From Ruminiclostridium sp. (GTDB lineage: Bacteria > Bacillota > Clostridia > Oscillospirales > Ruminococcaceae): a DNA stretch of 34,060 bases. Position numbers and translations under genes: made by a program. This document shows, piece after piece, positions 9,414-15,603 of the stretch. The DNA lies in the NCBI GenBank assembly GCA_017635095.1, contig JAGBMA010000023.1, forward strand, positions 1 through 34,060, given 5' to 3'. The stretch's first letter is position 1, and each line of letters begins with the position of its first letter. The notes beneath the pieces are model-generated. The model ran no database searches, was not told the origin of the DNA, and saw only the letters and a program-made list of their open reading frames with translations.

Positions 9414-9975
9414 CGAATACAAGGATATGATACGCGGCATGATGGGGAAGAAGCGGTACATACACAGCTGCAATGTTGCGGATATGTGTGTGAAGCTCGC
9501 GGAGATCCACGGCGGCGATGTAAAAAAAGCCTACACTGCCGGGATACTGCATGACTGCCGCAAGGAAGCCGAGGCGGAAGTCCAGCGCCGTGAGATGATG
9601 GCGAGCGGCTACAAAGTCGATCCCGCCGAGCTTGCGTCAAAAAGCACATGGCACGGGGTAGCGGCGGCATATTATCTGCGCGAAGAGCTCGGCATAGACG
9701 ATGAGGATATCCTGAACGCTGTGCGCTATCACACTGTGGCACGGGCGGCAATGTCAAAGCTTGAGAAGATCGTCTATCTCGGGGATCTTGTGTCGGCGGA
9801 GCGGGATTTCCCCGATGTGGAGAAGTACCGCGCATACGCCATGAAAGACCTGGACGACGGAATGTACAGGGCGCTCAAATGGTCGGTGCAGAACCTCTCC
9901 GCCAACGACAAGAAGATACCTGTCTCGACTATAGAAGCATTCAACTACTACATGGACAAACGCACAAAGAAATAA
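9406..9975 (+). CDS. yqeK: YqeK family HD-domain hydrolase
   Basis: A 189-aa HD-domain phosphohydrolase; family members act as symmetrical diadenosine tetraphosphate (Ap4A) hydrolases. HSCNVADM holds the first histidine, GILHDCRKEA the HD pair, and HTVARAAMSKLEKIVYLGDLVS the later His and Asp. The likely start is GTG at 9406, 8-9 nt after AGGGGG and overlapping the nadD stop. The next ATGs (9427 onward) would remove little of the domain. A longer start at 9358 is unlikely because it lies deep inside nadD. It sits between nadD and rsfS as in most Firmicutes. Confidence 0.93.
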   Translation: MADEYKDMIRGMMGKKRYIHSCNVADMCVKLAEIHGGDVKKAYTAGILHDCRKEAEAEVQRREMMASGYKVDPAELASKSTWHGVAAAYYLREELGIDDEDILNAVRYHTVARAAMSKLEKIVYLGDLVSAERDFPDVEKYRAYAMKDLDDGMYRALKWSVQNLSANDKKIPVSTIEAFNYYMDKRTKK

Positions 9976-9985
9976 GGAGAAATAT

Positions 9986-10336
9986 ATGACCGATATTGAA
10001 GAAGTAAAGATAGCAGTCAAGGCTCTTGATTCAAAAAAAGCCGGCAACATCAGAGTTATCCGCATCGGCGACATCACCGTGCTTGCAAACTATTTTGTCA
10101 TCGCCGAGGGAACCAGCTCGACCCAGGTAAAAGCGCTTGCGGACGAGGTCGAGTTTAAAATGGGCGAGGCGGGTATCCAGCCTAAATGCTCCATAAATCA
10201 GCAGGGGACAAACTGGATAACCATTGACTACATCGACGTAGTGGTACACGTTTTCCTCAATGAGACACGCGAGTTCTACGGTCTTGAAAAGCTCTGGGCA
10301 GACGGTACCGACGAGACGGATAAGTTCATTCAGTGA
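9986..10336 (+). CDS. rsfS: Ribosome silencing factor RsfS
   Basis: A 116-aa RsfS/Iojap-family protein that binds uL14 on the large ribosomal subunit and blocks joining to the small subunit under starvation. The motifs VIAEGTSSTQVKALADEV, GTNWITIDYIDVVVHVF and REFYGLEKLWAD are all characteristic. The start codon is preceded by AAGGAGAAAT. It is the last gene of the long plus-strand cluster; a 230-bp gap with a new promoter follows. No convincing intrinsic terminator follows it; only a widely spaced 8-bp inverted repeat (CTGCATTT near 10350 with AAATGCAG near 10417) was seen. Confidence 0.95.
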   Translation: MTDIEEVKIAVKALDSKKAGNIRVIRIGDITVLANYFVIAEGTSSTQVKALADEVEFKMGEAGIQPKCSINQQGTNWITIDYIDVVVHVFLNETREFYGLEKLWADGTDETDKFIQ

Positions 10337-10442
10337 CCGTCCGAAACGTAAGATCGGCTGCATTTATTAGGTATTATGCAATACGCTTTATACTGAAAGT
10401 TGTCAGTTATGCCGAAAAAATGCAGATATTACAAAAAAATGC

Positions 10443-10471
10443 TTGACAAAAATTGTAATTTAATGTATAAT
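10443..10471 (+). promoter_or_regulatory. Consensus sigma-A promoter for rpsU
   Basis: The -35 box TTGACA (10443-10448) and the -10 box TATAAT (10466-10471) are separated by exactly 17 bp, a perfect match to the housekeeping promoter. It drives rpsU and probably the following yqeG gene cluster. The resulting leader of about 90 nt contains a small hairpin, TGCC-GTAA-GGCA (10538-10549), directly before the ribosome binding site AGGGAGGG, which could influence rpsU translation. Confidence 0.9.
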
Positions 10472-10566
10472 CATTCGTGGGTGTGATTGTAACACTTAAT
10501 TTTGTTATCATTACTTAGTTTTTGATATATCATCCTGTGCCGTAAGGCAAAGGGAGGGAAAATTCG

Positions 10567-10743
10567 ATGGCAGAAATACGTCTTGGTAAGAACGAGTCGC
10601 TCGATACAGCCTTAAAGCGTTTCAAGCGTTCGTGCGCAAGAGACGGCGTACTTGCTGAAGTTCGCAAAAGAGAGCATTACGAAAAGCCTTCTGTGAAGCG
10701 TAAGAAGAAGTCCGAAGCTGCACGCAAGCGCAAGTTCAAGTAA
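10567..10743 (+). CDS. rpsU: Small ribosomal subunit protein bS21
   Basis: A short gene of 58 codons reading [19 protein letters not shown] and ending in a basic tail [13 protein letters not shown]. The [17 protein letters not shown] region is the bS21 signature, and length and charge are typical. bS21 binds the platform of the 30S subunit near the anti-Shine-Dalgarno helix. A strong AGGGAGGG precedes the ATG and a consensus promoter lies about 95 bp upstream. A hairpin follows the stop codon. Firmicutes often keep rpsU near yqeY or yqeG-like genes. Confidence 0.96.
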   Translation: MAEIRLGKNESLDTALKRFKRSCARDGVLAEVRKREHYEKPSVKRKKKSEAARKRKFK

Positions 10744-10761
10744 TGCAAATTACACAGAAAT

Positions 10762-10796
10762 TTAAGCGGGTTCGGATAGAGTCCGCTTAATTTATT
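10762..10796 (+). terminator. Probable weak terminator/attenuator after rpsU
   Basis: TTAAGCGG (10762-10769) pairs with CCGCTTAA (10783-10790) around a 13-nt loop and is followed by the T-rich TTTATT. The stem is modest, so partial read-through into yqeG is likely; no separate promoter was seen for yqeG. Confidence 0.6.
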
Positions 10797-10813
10797 GCAA
10801 ATGGGTTGATACA

Positions 10814-11308
10814 ATGATATTCAAGCCCCGTTTCTGGGTGAAGAACGTGCTCAGCATCGACGAGTCATTTCTGAAAGAGCACGGAATAGATGCACTTATC
10901 CTCGACCTCGACAACACTTTGTCCATGCACGGCGACCCGGCCGCTGAACAGGGCATTCCGGAGTGGCTGGACAAAATGCGCGGTCTCGGCGTTAAGATGG
11001 CGGTCGTTTCAAACAACACCGAAAAGCGTGTTGCGCCCCTTGCCGCAAAGCTCGGGCTCGACTATACCGCCAACGGTGCAAAGCCGCTTACCTTCGGGCT
11101 CAACAGAGCGCTGAAAAAGCTCGGTACGAGCCGCGAAAGGACCGCGGTGGTCGGAGATCAGATCTTCACCGACGTAATGGGCGGCAACTTCGCGAAGATG
11201 CCGACTATACTTGTCGAGCCGTTTCACCTCGAAAAGGGTATCCTCTTCAAGCTGAAACGAGCGGCGGAAAGTCTCGTTTTCAAGCGGGATCTCAGCAGGC
11301 TTAAATAG
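10814..11308 (+). CDS. yqeG: YqeG family HAD IIIA-type phosphatase
   Basis: A 164-aa HAD-superfamily subfamily IIIA protein. Motif I is LILDLDNTLS, motif II VVSNN, and the distal motif GDQIFTDVMGGN carries the acidic residues. The first 25 residues (FKPRFWVKNVLSID) are typical of YqeG. It is a predicted phosphatase, and the physiological substrate is unknown to me. In Bacillus yqeG sits directly upstream of yqeH-aroE-nadD-yqeK-rsfS; here it is separated from that cluster by rpsU. The ribosome binding site is weak, which fits read-through from rpsU. Confidence 0.9.
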   Translation: MIFKPRFWVKNVLSIDESFLKEHGIDALILDLDNTLSMHGDPAAEQGIPEWLDKMRGLGVKMAVVSNNTEKRVAPLAAKLGLDYTANGAKPLTFGLNRALKKLGTSRERTAVVGDQIFTDVMGGNFAKMPTILVEPFHLEKGILFKLKRAAESLVFKRDLSRLK

Positions 11309-11351
11309 CTTATGCCCTCATCGGGCAATCAATTATCGGAAGGAACTTTCT

Positions 11352-12197
11352 ATGATCACTTTCGCACCGGGCGGTAATTCGGACAGCTTCGGGAAACGCA
11401 GGTTCCCGGAAGACCTCCCCGAATACCTCGCTTCAATGGGGCTCAACGGCTACGAGGTGGAATGCGGGCGCGGAGTGCGCATTTCCGCAAAGTCCTATGA
11501 GCTGCTCCCTAAACTCGCTGCCGACAACGGCATCTACCTGACGCTTCACACGCCGTATTTCATCTCTCTGTCAAGCGAGAAAGAGGAAACGCGCCTCAAA
11601 AGCGTCGATTACATTCTCGAAAGCGCCCGCGCTTCCCACAAGCTCGGGATAAGAAAAATGGTGGTGCATTCCGGCTCCTGCTCAAAGATGACGAGAGAAG
11701 AAGCCACCGCGCTTGCAAAAGACACCCTCACAAGAGCACAGAAGGCTCTCGACGATGAGGGGCTTTCCGAGATCATCATATGCCCCGAGACTATGGGCAA
11801 GATAAACCAGCTCGGTACGCTCTCAGAAGTGCTGGAGCTCTGCGGAGTTGACGAGCGGTTCCTGCCCTGCGTCGATTTCGGACACCTCAATGCACGCACT
11901 CTCGGCGGGATAAAGAGCGAGGCGGACTATGCCGCGATGCTCGATGAGATAGAGAACAAGCTCGGGCATGACCGGCTCAGGCACTTCCATGTGCATTTCA
12001 GCAAGATCATGTACACCGCAGGCGGCGAGAAGATGCATCTTACATTCGAGGACACCGAATACGGACCTCAGTACGAACCGCTTATGGAGCAGTTCGCAAA
12101 GCGCGGCCTTGAGCCGTCGATAGTCTGCGAGAGTTCGGGCACACAGGCCGAGGACGCTGCGGAGATGAAAAGATACTACGAGGGGCTTGCAAAATGA
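11352..12197 (+). CDS. Endonuclease IV-like TIM-barrel protein (AP endonuclease family 2)
   Basis: A 281-aa member of the endonuclease IV (Nfo) family. Metal-binding positions typical of the fold are visible: LHTPYF, VVHSGS, IICPETMGK, PCVDFGHLNAR and HFHVHFSK. Endonuclease IV cuts DNA at abasic sites using three zinc ions. The N-terminus (GGNSDSFGKRRFPEDLPEYL) differs from classical Nfo, and the sequence belongs to the deoxyribonuclease IV-like clostridial branch, so DNA repair activity is probable rather than certain. GGAAGGAAC precedes the ATG. The 3' end overlaps aroQ by 4 bp. A short hairpin TGCCC-TCATC-GGGCA lies just upstream. Confidence 0.85.
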   Translation: MITFAPGGNSDSFGKRRFPEDLPEYLASMGLNGYEVECGRGVRISAKSYELLPKLAADNGIYLTLHTPYFISLSSEKEETRLKSVDYILESARASHKLGIRKMVVHSGSCSKMTREEATALAKDTLTRAQKALDDEGLSEIIICPETMGKINQLGTLSEVLELCGVDERFLPCVDFGHLNARTLGGIKSEADYAAMLDEIENKLGHDRLRHFHVHFSKIMYTAGGEKMHLTFEDTEYGPQYEPLMEQFAKRGLEPSIVCESSGTQAEDAAEMKRYYEGLAK

Positions 12198-12616
12198 AGA
12201 TATTTGTGATAAACGGACCAAACCTTGATATGCTCGGGCTTCGGGAGCCGGAGATCTACGGCTCCGATACGCTCGAATCCATAAACCGGGAGCTGGCGGA
12301 GTACTGCGCTTCCGTGGGCGTTCAGCCTGAATTCTTTCAGTCCAACTCCGAGGGCGGTATCGTCGATATCATACACTCGGCGCGTGGAAAAGCAGACGGC
12401 ATCGTGCTCAACGCGGGGGCGTACACTCATTACAGCATCGCTATCCGCGACGCGATCTCGGCAGTGGAACTGCCCTGCGTCGAAGTGCACATGTCCAATG
12501 TGCACAAGCGCGAGGAATTCCGTCATAAGTCGGTGCTCTCGGCAGTCTGCACCGGCGTTATCTGCGGGTTCGGAAAGAAAGTTTACAGACTTGCGATAGA
12601 TGCACTCATACTCTGA
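12194..12616 (+). CDS. aroQ: Type II 3-dehydroquinate dehydratase
   Basis: A 140-aa shikimate-pathway enzyme that dehydrates 3-dehydroquinate to 3-dehydroshikimate. It shows NGPNLDMLG, then LREPEIYG with the catalytic tyrosine, FQSNSEGGIVD, the NAGAYTHYS substrate loop and EVHMSNVHKREEFR with the catalytic histidine. The ATG lies inside an ATGA overlap with the preceding gene. The order aroQ-aminopeptidase P-efp is common in Firmicutes. Length is normal for the dodecameric type II enzyme. Confidence 0.95.
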   Translation: MKIFVINGPNLDMLGLREPEIYGSDTLESINRELAEYCASVGVQPEFFQSNSEGGIVDIIHSARGKADGIVLNAGAYTHYSIAIRDAISAVELPCVEVHMSNVHKREEFRHKSVLSAVCTGVICGFGKKVYRLAIDALIL

Positions 12617-12631
12617 TAAAGGAGATACGAA

Positions 12632-13699
12632 ATGACACGAACAGACAGGATAGCCGCGGAGCTGAAGGATCCGTCCCATGCCGCCCTCATAACGAGCCCC
12701 GTTTCGAGACAGTATTCCACGGGCTTCCGCTCGTCGGCGGGGATAGTCTTTGTTACACGCGATAAGAGCTACTTTCTCATTGACGCGAGATACTACGAGC
12801 ACGCCGCACAGCAGGCTGACGGCGTTGAGGTACGGCTCCTTTCGGATATGCGCAAACAGCTCTGGTCGATCATCGAAGAGCATGGTATAAAAGTCATCTC
12901 TATAGAGAACAAGAGCGTGACCGTAAGCGAGCTTGAGGACTACAAGAAGCTCTTCAACCCCCTTATCGTCGATCAGTCCGGCTGGCTTTCGTCAACGCTC
13001 GAAAAAATGCGCATAATAAAGAGCCAGGAAGAGATACAGAAGATCGAGGCAGCACAGCGCATAGCGGAAGCGGCACTCGCAAAGCTCGTGACCAATATCC
13101 GTCCCGGTATGACCGAAAAACAGGTGGCTTCGGTGCTCGATTTCTATATGATGGATCTCGGAGCGGACGGCATTTCCTTTGAGACTATCGCGGCTTCGGG
13201 CATAAATTCCGCCTGCCCGCACGCAGTCCCCACAGATAAGCCTCTCCAGAACGGTGAGTTCCTTACCCTCGATTTCGGTGCAGTCGTTGACGGCTATCAT
13301 TCGGATATGACAAGGACTGTTGTTATCGGAAAGCCCGATGAGGAAATGACGAAGGTATATAACGCGGTATGGGGCGCACAGTCCGACGCTATGAAGGCAG
13401 TCCACGCAGATGTCACCGGAAAGCTCGTTGACAGCGTCGCAAGAAGCACCCTCGATGCGTGGGGATATGAGAAATACTTCACCCATGGCCTCGGTCACGG
13501 CGTAGGTCTCGAAATACATGAGGCACCCACCGTTTCCTCGAAGAGCCCGTTTACGCTCCATGAGGGAATGGTCATAACCATAGAGCCGGGTGTGTATATC
13601 CCGCACAAGTACGGCGTGCGCATAGAAGATATGGTAGTCGTTACTACCGACAGCTGCATAAACCTCACAAAAGCGCCCAAAACACTCATCTATATATGA
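12632..13699 (+). CDS. pepP: Xaa-Pro aminopeptidase (M24 family)
   Basis: A 355-aa creatinase/aminopeptidase P-type metallopeptidase that removes an N-terminal residue preceding proline. The N-terminal creatinase-like domain (1-125) contains DRIAAELKD and YFLIDARYYEHA. The catalytic pita-bread domain has the five metal ligands in LDFGAVVDGYHSDMTRT (two Asp), HGLGHGVGLEIHE (His), TIEPGVY (Glu) and GVRIEDMVVV (Glu). AAGGAGATAC precedes the ATG. Its position between aroQ and efp matches yqhT of Bacillus, and cytosolic peptide turnover is the likely role. Confidence 0.93.
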   Translation: MTRTDRIAAELKDPSHAALITSPVSRQYSTGFRSSAGIVFVTRDKSYFLIDARYYEHAAQQADGVEVRLLSDMRKQLWSIIEEHGIKVISIENKSVTVSELEDYKKLFNPLIVDQSGWLSSTLEKMRIIKSQEEIQKIEAAQRIAEAALAKLVTNIRPGMTEKQVASVLDFYMMDLGADGISFETIAASGINSACPHAVPTDKPLQNGEFLTLDFGAVVDGYHSDMTRTVVIGKPDEEMTKVYNAVWGAQSDAMKAVHADVTGKLVDSVARSTLDAWGYEKYFTHGLGHGVGLEIHEAPTVSSKSPFTLHEGMVITIEPGVYIPHKYGVRIEDMVVVTTDSCINLTKAPKTLIYI

Positions 13700-13774
13700 T
13701 GATACCAATTTGGCCGGCTTTGCCCGTGTTTTTTTCGGCAAAACGTTAAAATTTCTGAAAATTTGCAAAAACTA

Positions 13775-13803
13775 TTGCAATTCGGGAAAAAATATAGTAC
13801 AAT
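13775..13803 (+). promoter_or_regulatory. Sigma-A-type promoter for efp
   Basis: TTGCAA (13775-13780) and TACAAT (13798-13803) are spaced by 17 bp in an AT-rich stretch, about 60 bp before the efp start. A strong AAGGAGG (13847-13853) precedes the ATG. The promoter probably also serves the CD1247-like gene downstream. Confidence 0.75.
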
Positions 13804-13861
13804 ATATGAGATAATTATTGAGTAATTGCACATTCAAGGCTTTTACAAGGAGGATAAACCA

Positions 13862-14425
13862 ATGATAACAGCAGGCGATTTCAGAAACGGCATGACATTT
13901 GAAGAAGACGGCCAGGTAATGCAGGTCGTTGAGTTCCAGCACGTTAAGCCCGGTAAAGGCGCGGCTTTCGTAAGAACCAAGACCAAGAACGTTCTTACCG
14001 GTGCAGTCGTTGAAAAATCATACAACCCCACAGCTAAGTTCCCTACCGCTTTCATCGAGAGAAAGGATATGGAATACACATACGCAGACGGCGAGCTCTA
14101 TCACTTCATGGACAGCGAGACTTACGAGGACGTTCCGATCAACGCTGCGGAAGTAGGCGAAAACTTCAAGTTCGTTAAGGAAAACACAGTCTGCAAGGTG
14201 CTCTCCTATAAGGGCAAGGTGTTCGGCGTTGAGCCCCCCAACTTCGTTGAGCTCGAAGTTACCCAGACCGATCCCGGTTTCAAGGGTGATACTGCCACAA
14301 ACGCAACAAAGCCTGCTACACTTGAGACAGGCGCAGAGATCCGTGTTCCGCTCTTTATCGACATCGGCGACGTTATCCGTATCGACACAAGAACCGGTGA
14401 ATACATGGAGCGCGCTAACAAGTGA
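13862..14425 (+). CDS. efp: Translation elongation factor P
   Basis: EF-P (187 aa) enters the ribosomal E site and relieves stalling at polyproline stretches. The chosen start, [16 protein letters not shown], lies 8 nt after AAGGAGG; an upstream in-frame ATG has no such site. The KOW-like N-terminal domain carries the loop [12 protein letters not shown], whose tip lysine is the position modified in other bacteria. Two OB-fold domains follow, ending in the signature [18 protein letters not shown]. All three domains are intact. Confidence 0.97.
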   Translation: MITAGDFRNGMTFEEDGQVMQVVEFQHVKPGKGAAFVRTKTKNVLTGAVVEKSYNPTAKFPTAFIERKDMEYTYADGELYHFMDSETYEDVPINAAEVGENFKFVKENTVCKVLSYKGKVFGVEPPNFVELEVTQTDPGFKGDTATNATKPATLETGAEIRVPLFIDIGDVIRIDTRTGEYMERANK

Positions 14426-14484
14426 CCTTAAGTCACGGTGTGACGAAAGAAAGAACAGCTTCTCCCTGCCACAGGCGGGGAGAA
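14422..14484 (+). other. Hairpins between efp and the CD1247-like gene
   Basis: GTGAC-CTTAA-GTCAC (14422-14436) spans the efp stop codon, and the same GTCAC can pair with GTGAC at 14440-14444, so two small hairpins compete. A stronger 11-bp stem TTCTCCCTGCC/GGCGGGGAGAA (14460-14484, one T-G wobble, loop ACA) follows, with no T-tract. It may attenuate or protect the efp message rather than terminate it; read-through to the next gene is likely. Confidence 0.5.
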
Positions 14485-14532
14485 AAGTATATGATGCCGG
14501 TCCCGCGCGGATCGGAAAGTGAGGTAATTATT

Positions 14533-14931
14533 ATGGAAAATATGACAATTGCCGAAAAAGTTTCCTATATCAAGGGTCTTGCAGAGGGTCTTAAACTCGA
14601 TACAAACACAAACGAGGGCAAGCTCCTCACAGCGATCATTGATGTTCTCGGCGATATCGCACTCAACATCGAGGATATAGACAGCGACCTTGCCGATCTT
14701 ACAGATGTTGTCGGTGACGTTGAGGACAGCCTCATGGATCTCGAAGACGAGGTTTACGGCGAGAGCGACGATGACGATGAGTTTGACGATGAAGAGGATA
14801 TGTACGAGATAACCTGTCCCAACTGCAATAACACAATAACCACCGATTTTGATGTTATCGCGGACGGAAGTCTCGAATGCCCCAACTGCGGCAGCACTAT
14901 CGAATTCGAACTCGACGACGAGGACGAATAA
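14533..14931 (+). CDS. CD1247-like protein with C-terminal zinc ribbon
   Basis: A 132-aa protein. The N-terminal half (AEKVSYIKGLAEGLKLD, then DVLGDIALNIEDIDSDLADL) is a helical domain of the kind annotated as CD1247 N-terminal in Clostridia. Residues about 70-90 are a run of acidic residues. The C-terminal part has two CPNC pairs (ITCPNCNN and LECPNCGS), which should bind one zinc ion. Function is unknown. A conserved position right after efp suggests a translation or RNA-related role, but this is inference. The ATG follows GTGAGGTAATT; the longer upstream frame from 14422 crosses the hairpins and is rejected. Confidence 0.85.
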   Translation: MENMTIAEKVSYIKGLAEGLKLDTNTNEGKLLTAIIDVLGDIALNIEDIDSDLADLTDVVGDVEDSLMDLEDEVYGESDDDDEFDDEEDMYEITCPNCNNTITTDFDVIADGSLECPNCGSTIEFELDDEDE

Positions 14932-14942
14932 GTCAGAAATGC

Positions 14943-14972
14943 ACAGTGAGCGGAAATTTGTCCGGTCACTGT
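14943..14972 (+). terminator. Hairpin terminator candidate after the CD1247-like gene
   Basis: ACAGTGAGCGGA (14943-14954) pairs with TCCGGTCACTGT (14961-14972) at 11 of 12 positions around AATTTG, just after the stop codon. The tail CCATTATATATT is AT-rich but has no T-run, so termination may be incomplete. The FMN riboswitch transcript begins a few tens of bases downstream. No promoter with well-spaced boxes was seen for it, so it may use a weak promoter in the AT-rich stretch 14973-14995. Confidence 0.5.
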
Positions 14973-15092
14973 CCATTATATATTCAATATCAAACAATTC
15001 TGTTTCGGGGCGGGGTGAGAATCCCCACCGGCGGTCAAAGTCCGCGAACGCTCGTATGAGCGCCGAACCGGTGGAACTCCGGTACCGACGGT

Positions 15093-15500
15093 AAACCGAA
15101 GCACCTATGGAAAGCTGCAAAAAGCAACATCATTCACGCGACCGGCTGCCGAACCGTGCAGAGCGGGAATACCGGATCATCTCCGAACCGGGGCAAAACC
15201 GCGGAGCCTGCACCCACTCCGGGTGAGGACGCAGAACGACAGGATGTTGTTGAGCAGCTCCCAAGAGCGCGTCAGGACGACGTGCCCGTAGGAGCTACGA
15301 AACTGCACGACACAGTTAAAGCAGCTCCCAAGAGCGCGTCAGGATGACGTGCCCGTAGGAGCTACGAAACTGCACGACGCAGTTAAAGCAGCTCCCAAGA
15401 GCGCGTCAGGATGACGCGCCCGTAGGAGCTACGAAACTGCACGACGCAGTTAAAGCAGCTCCCAAGAGCGCGTCAGGATGACGCGCCCATAGGAGCTGCG
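15093..15500 (+). other. RNA domain of about 400 nt inserted in the riboswitch P6 loop
   Basis: The insert has a unique part (about 15093-15253) and a tandem array (15254-15499). In the unique part CAACATC (15125-15131) pairs with GATGTTG (15243-15249), closing an inner region with GTGCAG (15156-15161)/CTGCAC (15208-15213) and CACCC-ACTCC-GGGTG (15211-15225). CCTATGG (15104-15110) is perfectly complementary to CCATAGG (15487-15493), which could close nearly the whole insert as one arm extending P6. No group I or II intron motifs, transposase or convincing coding sequence were recognised. Origin and role are unknown. Confidence 0.7.
15254..15499 (+). repeat. 67-bp tandem repeat, 3.7 copies, each a double hairpin
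   Basis: Copies start at 15254, 15321, 15388 and 15455 with an exact 67-bp period; the last is cut after 45 bp. Each unit contains an outer stem GCAGCTCC/GGAGCT(A or G)C, an inner stem GCGCGTC/GACG(T or C)GC, and then a second hairpin AACTGC-ACGAC-GCAGTT. Copies 1 and 2 carry GACGTGC and copies 3 and 4 GACGCGC, both of which pair with GCGCGTC. Copy 4 alone has GGAGCTGC, giving a perfect 8-bp outer stem. The array ends in GAAA, fused to the riboswitch 3' strand. Confidence 0.93.
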
Positions 15501-15547
15501 AAAGTCCGGATGAAAGAAACAAAAAGAGTACCAATAAAAAAGTACCG

Positions 15548-15577
15548 CCCCTTTGTCAAGCACAAAGGGGTCTTTTT
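15548..15577 (+). terminator. Intrinsic terminator of the ribU riboswitch
   Basis: CCCCTTTGT (15548-15556) and ACAAAGGGG (15562-15570) form a perfect 9-bp stem with a 5-nt loop, followed by TCTTTTT. It lies about 25 nt after the riboswitch P1 and 26 bp before ribU, the expected place for a ligand-controlled terminator. No obvious antiterminator partner was identified by eye. Confidence 0.93.
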
Positions 15578-15603
15578 GTTCCTCCGAAGAAAGGAGAAAA
15601 ACC

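Larger units (their letters stand above)
15001..15577 (+). promoter_or_regulatory. FMN riboswitch (RFN element), interrupted in P6, controlling ribU
   Basis: The 5' strand shows the FMN aptamer in order: P1 TGTTTC (15001-15006), P2 GGGG-TGAGAAT-CCCC (15012-15026), the invariant ACCGGCGGTCAAAGTCCGCG of P3, P4 CGCTC-GTAT-GAGCG (15049-15062), P5 CCGG/CCGG (15068-15082) and CCGACGGT (15085-15092). The canonical 3' strand, AGTCCGGATGAAAG, normally follows within about 10 nt but occurs only at 15503-15516. It then supplies GAAACA (15516-15521), a perfect partner for P1. About 400 nt are thus inserted in the loop of P6. An intrinsic terminator (15548-15577) forms the expression platform. FMN binding should reduce ribU expression if the split aptamer still folds. 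Confidence 0.9.

Noticed and set aside
10337-10442. Gap after rsfS searched for tRNA or small RNA genes
   Set aside because: No cloverleaf or GTTCGANTC-type T-loop; only a widely spaced 8-bp inverted repeat.
15156-15347. Open frame of 63 codons inside the riboswitch insert
   Set aside because: It runs from unique sequence into the hairpin repeats, has no convincing ribosome binding site and a low-complexity product; it is a by-product of structured RNA.
15254-15499. Tandem 67-bp repeats considered as a CRISPR array
   Set aside because: The repeats are contiguous with no variable spacers, there are no cas genes, and the unit length is wrong.
15093-15500. Insert considered as a self-splicing group I or II intron or an inteined/IS insertion
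   Set aside because: No conserved intron core or domain V motif, no reverse transcriptase, endonuclease or transposase frame, and no target duplication were seen.
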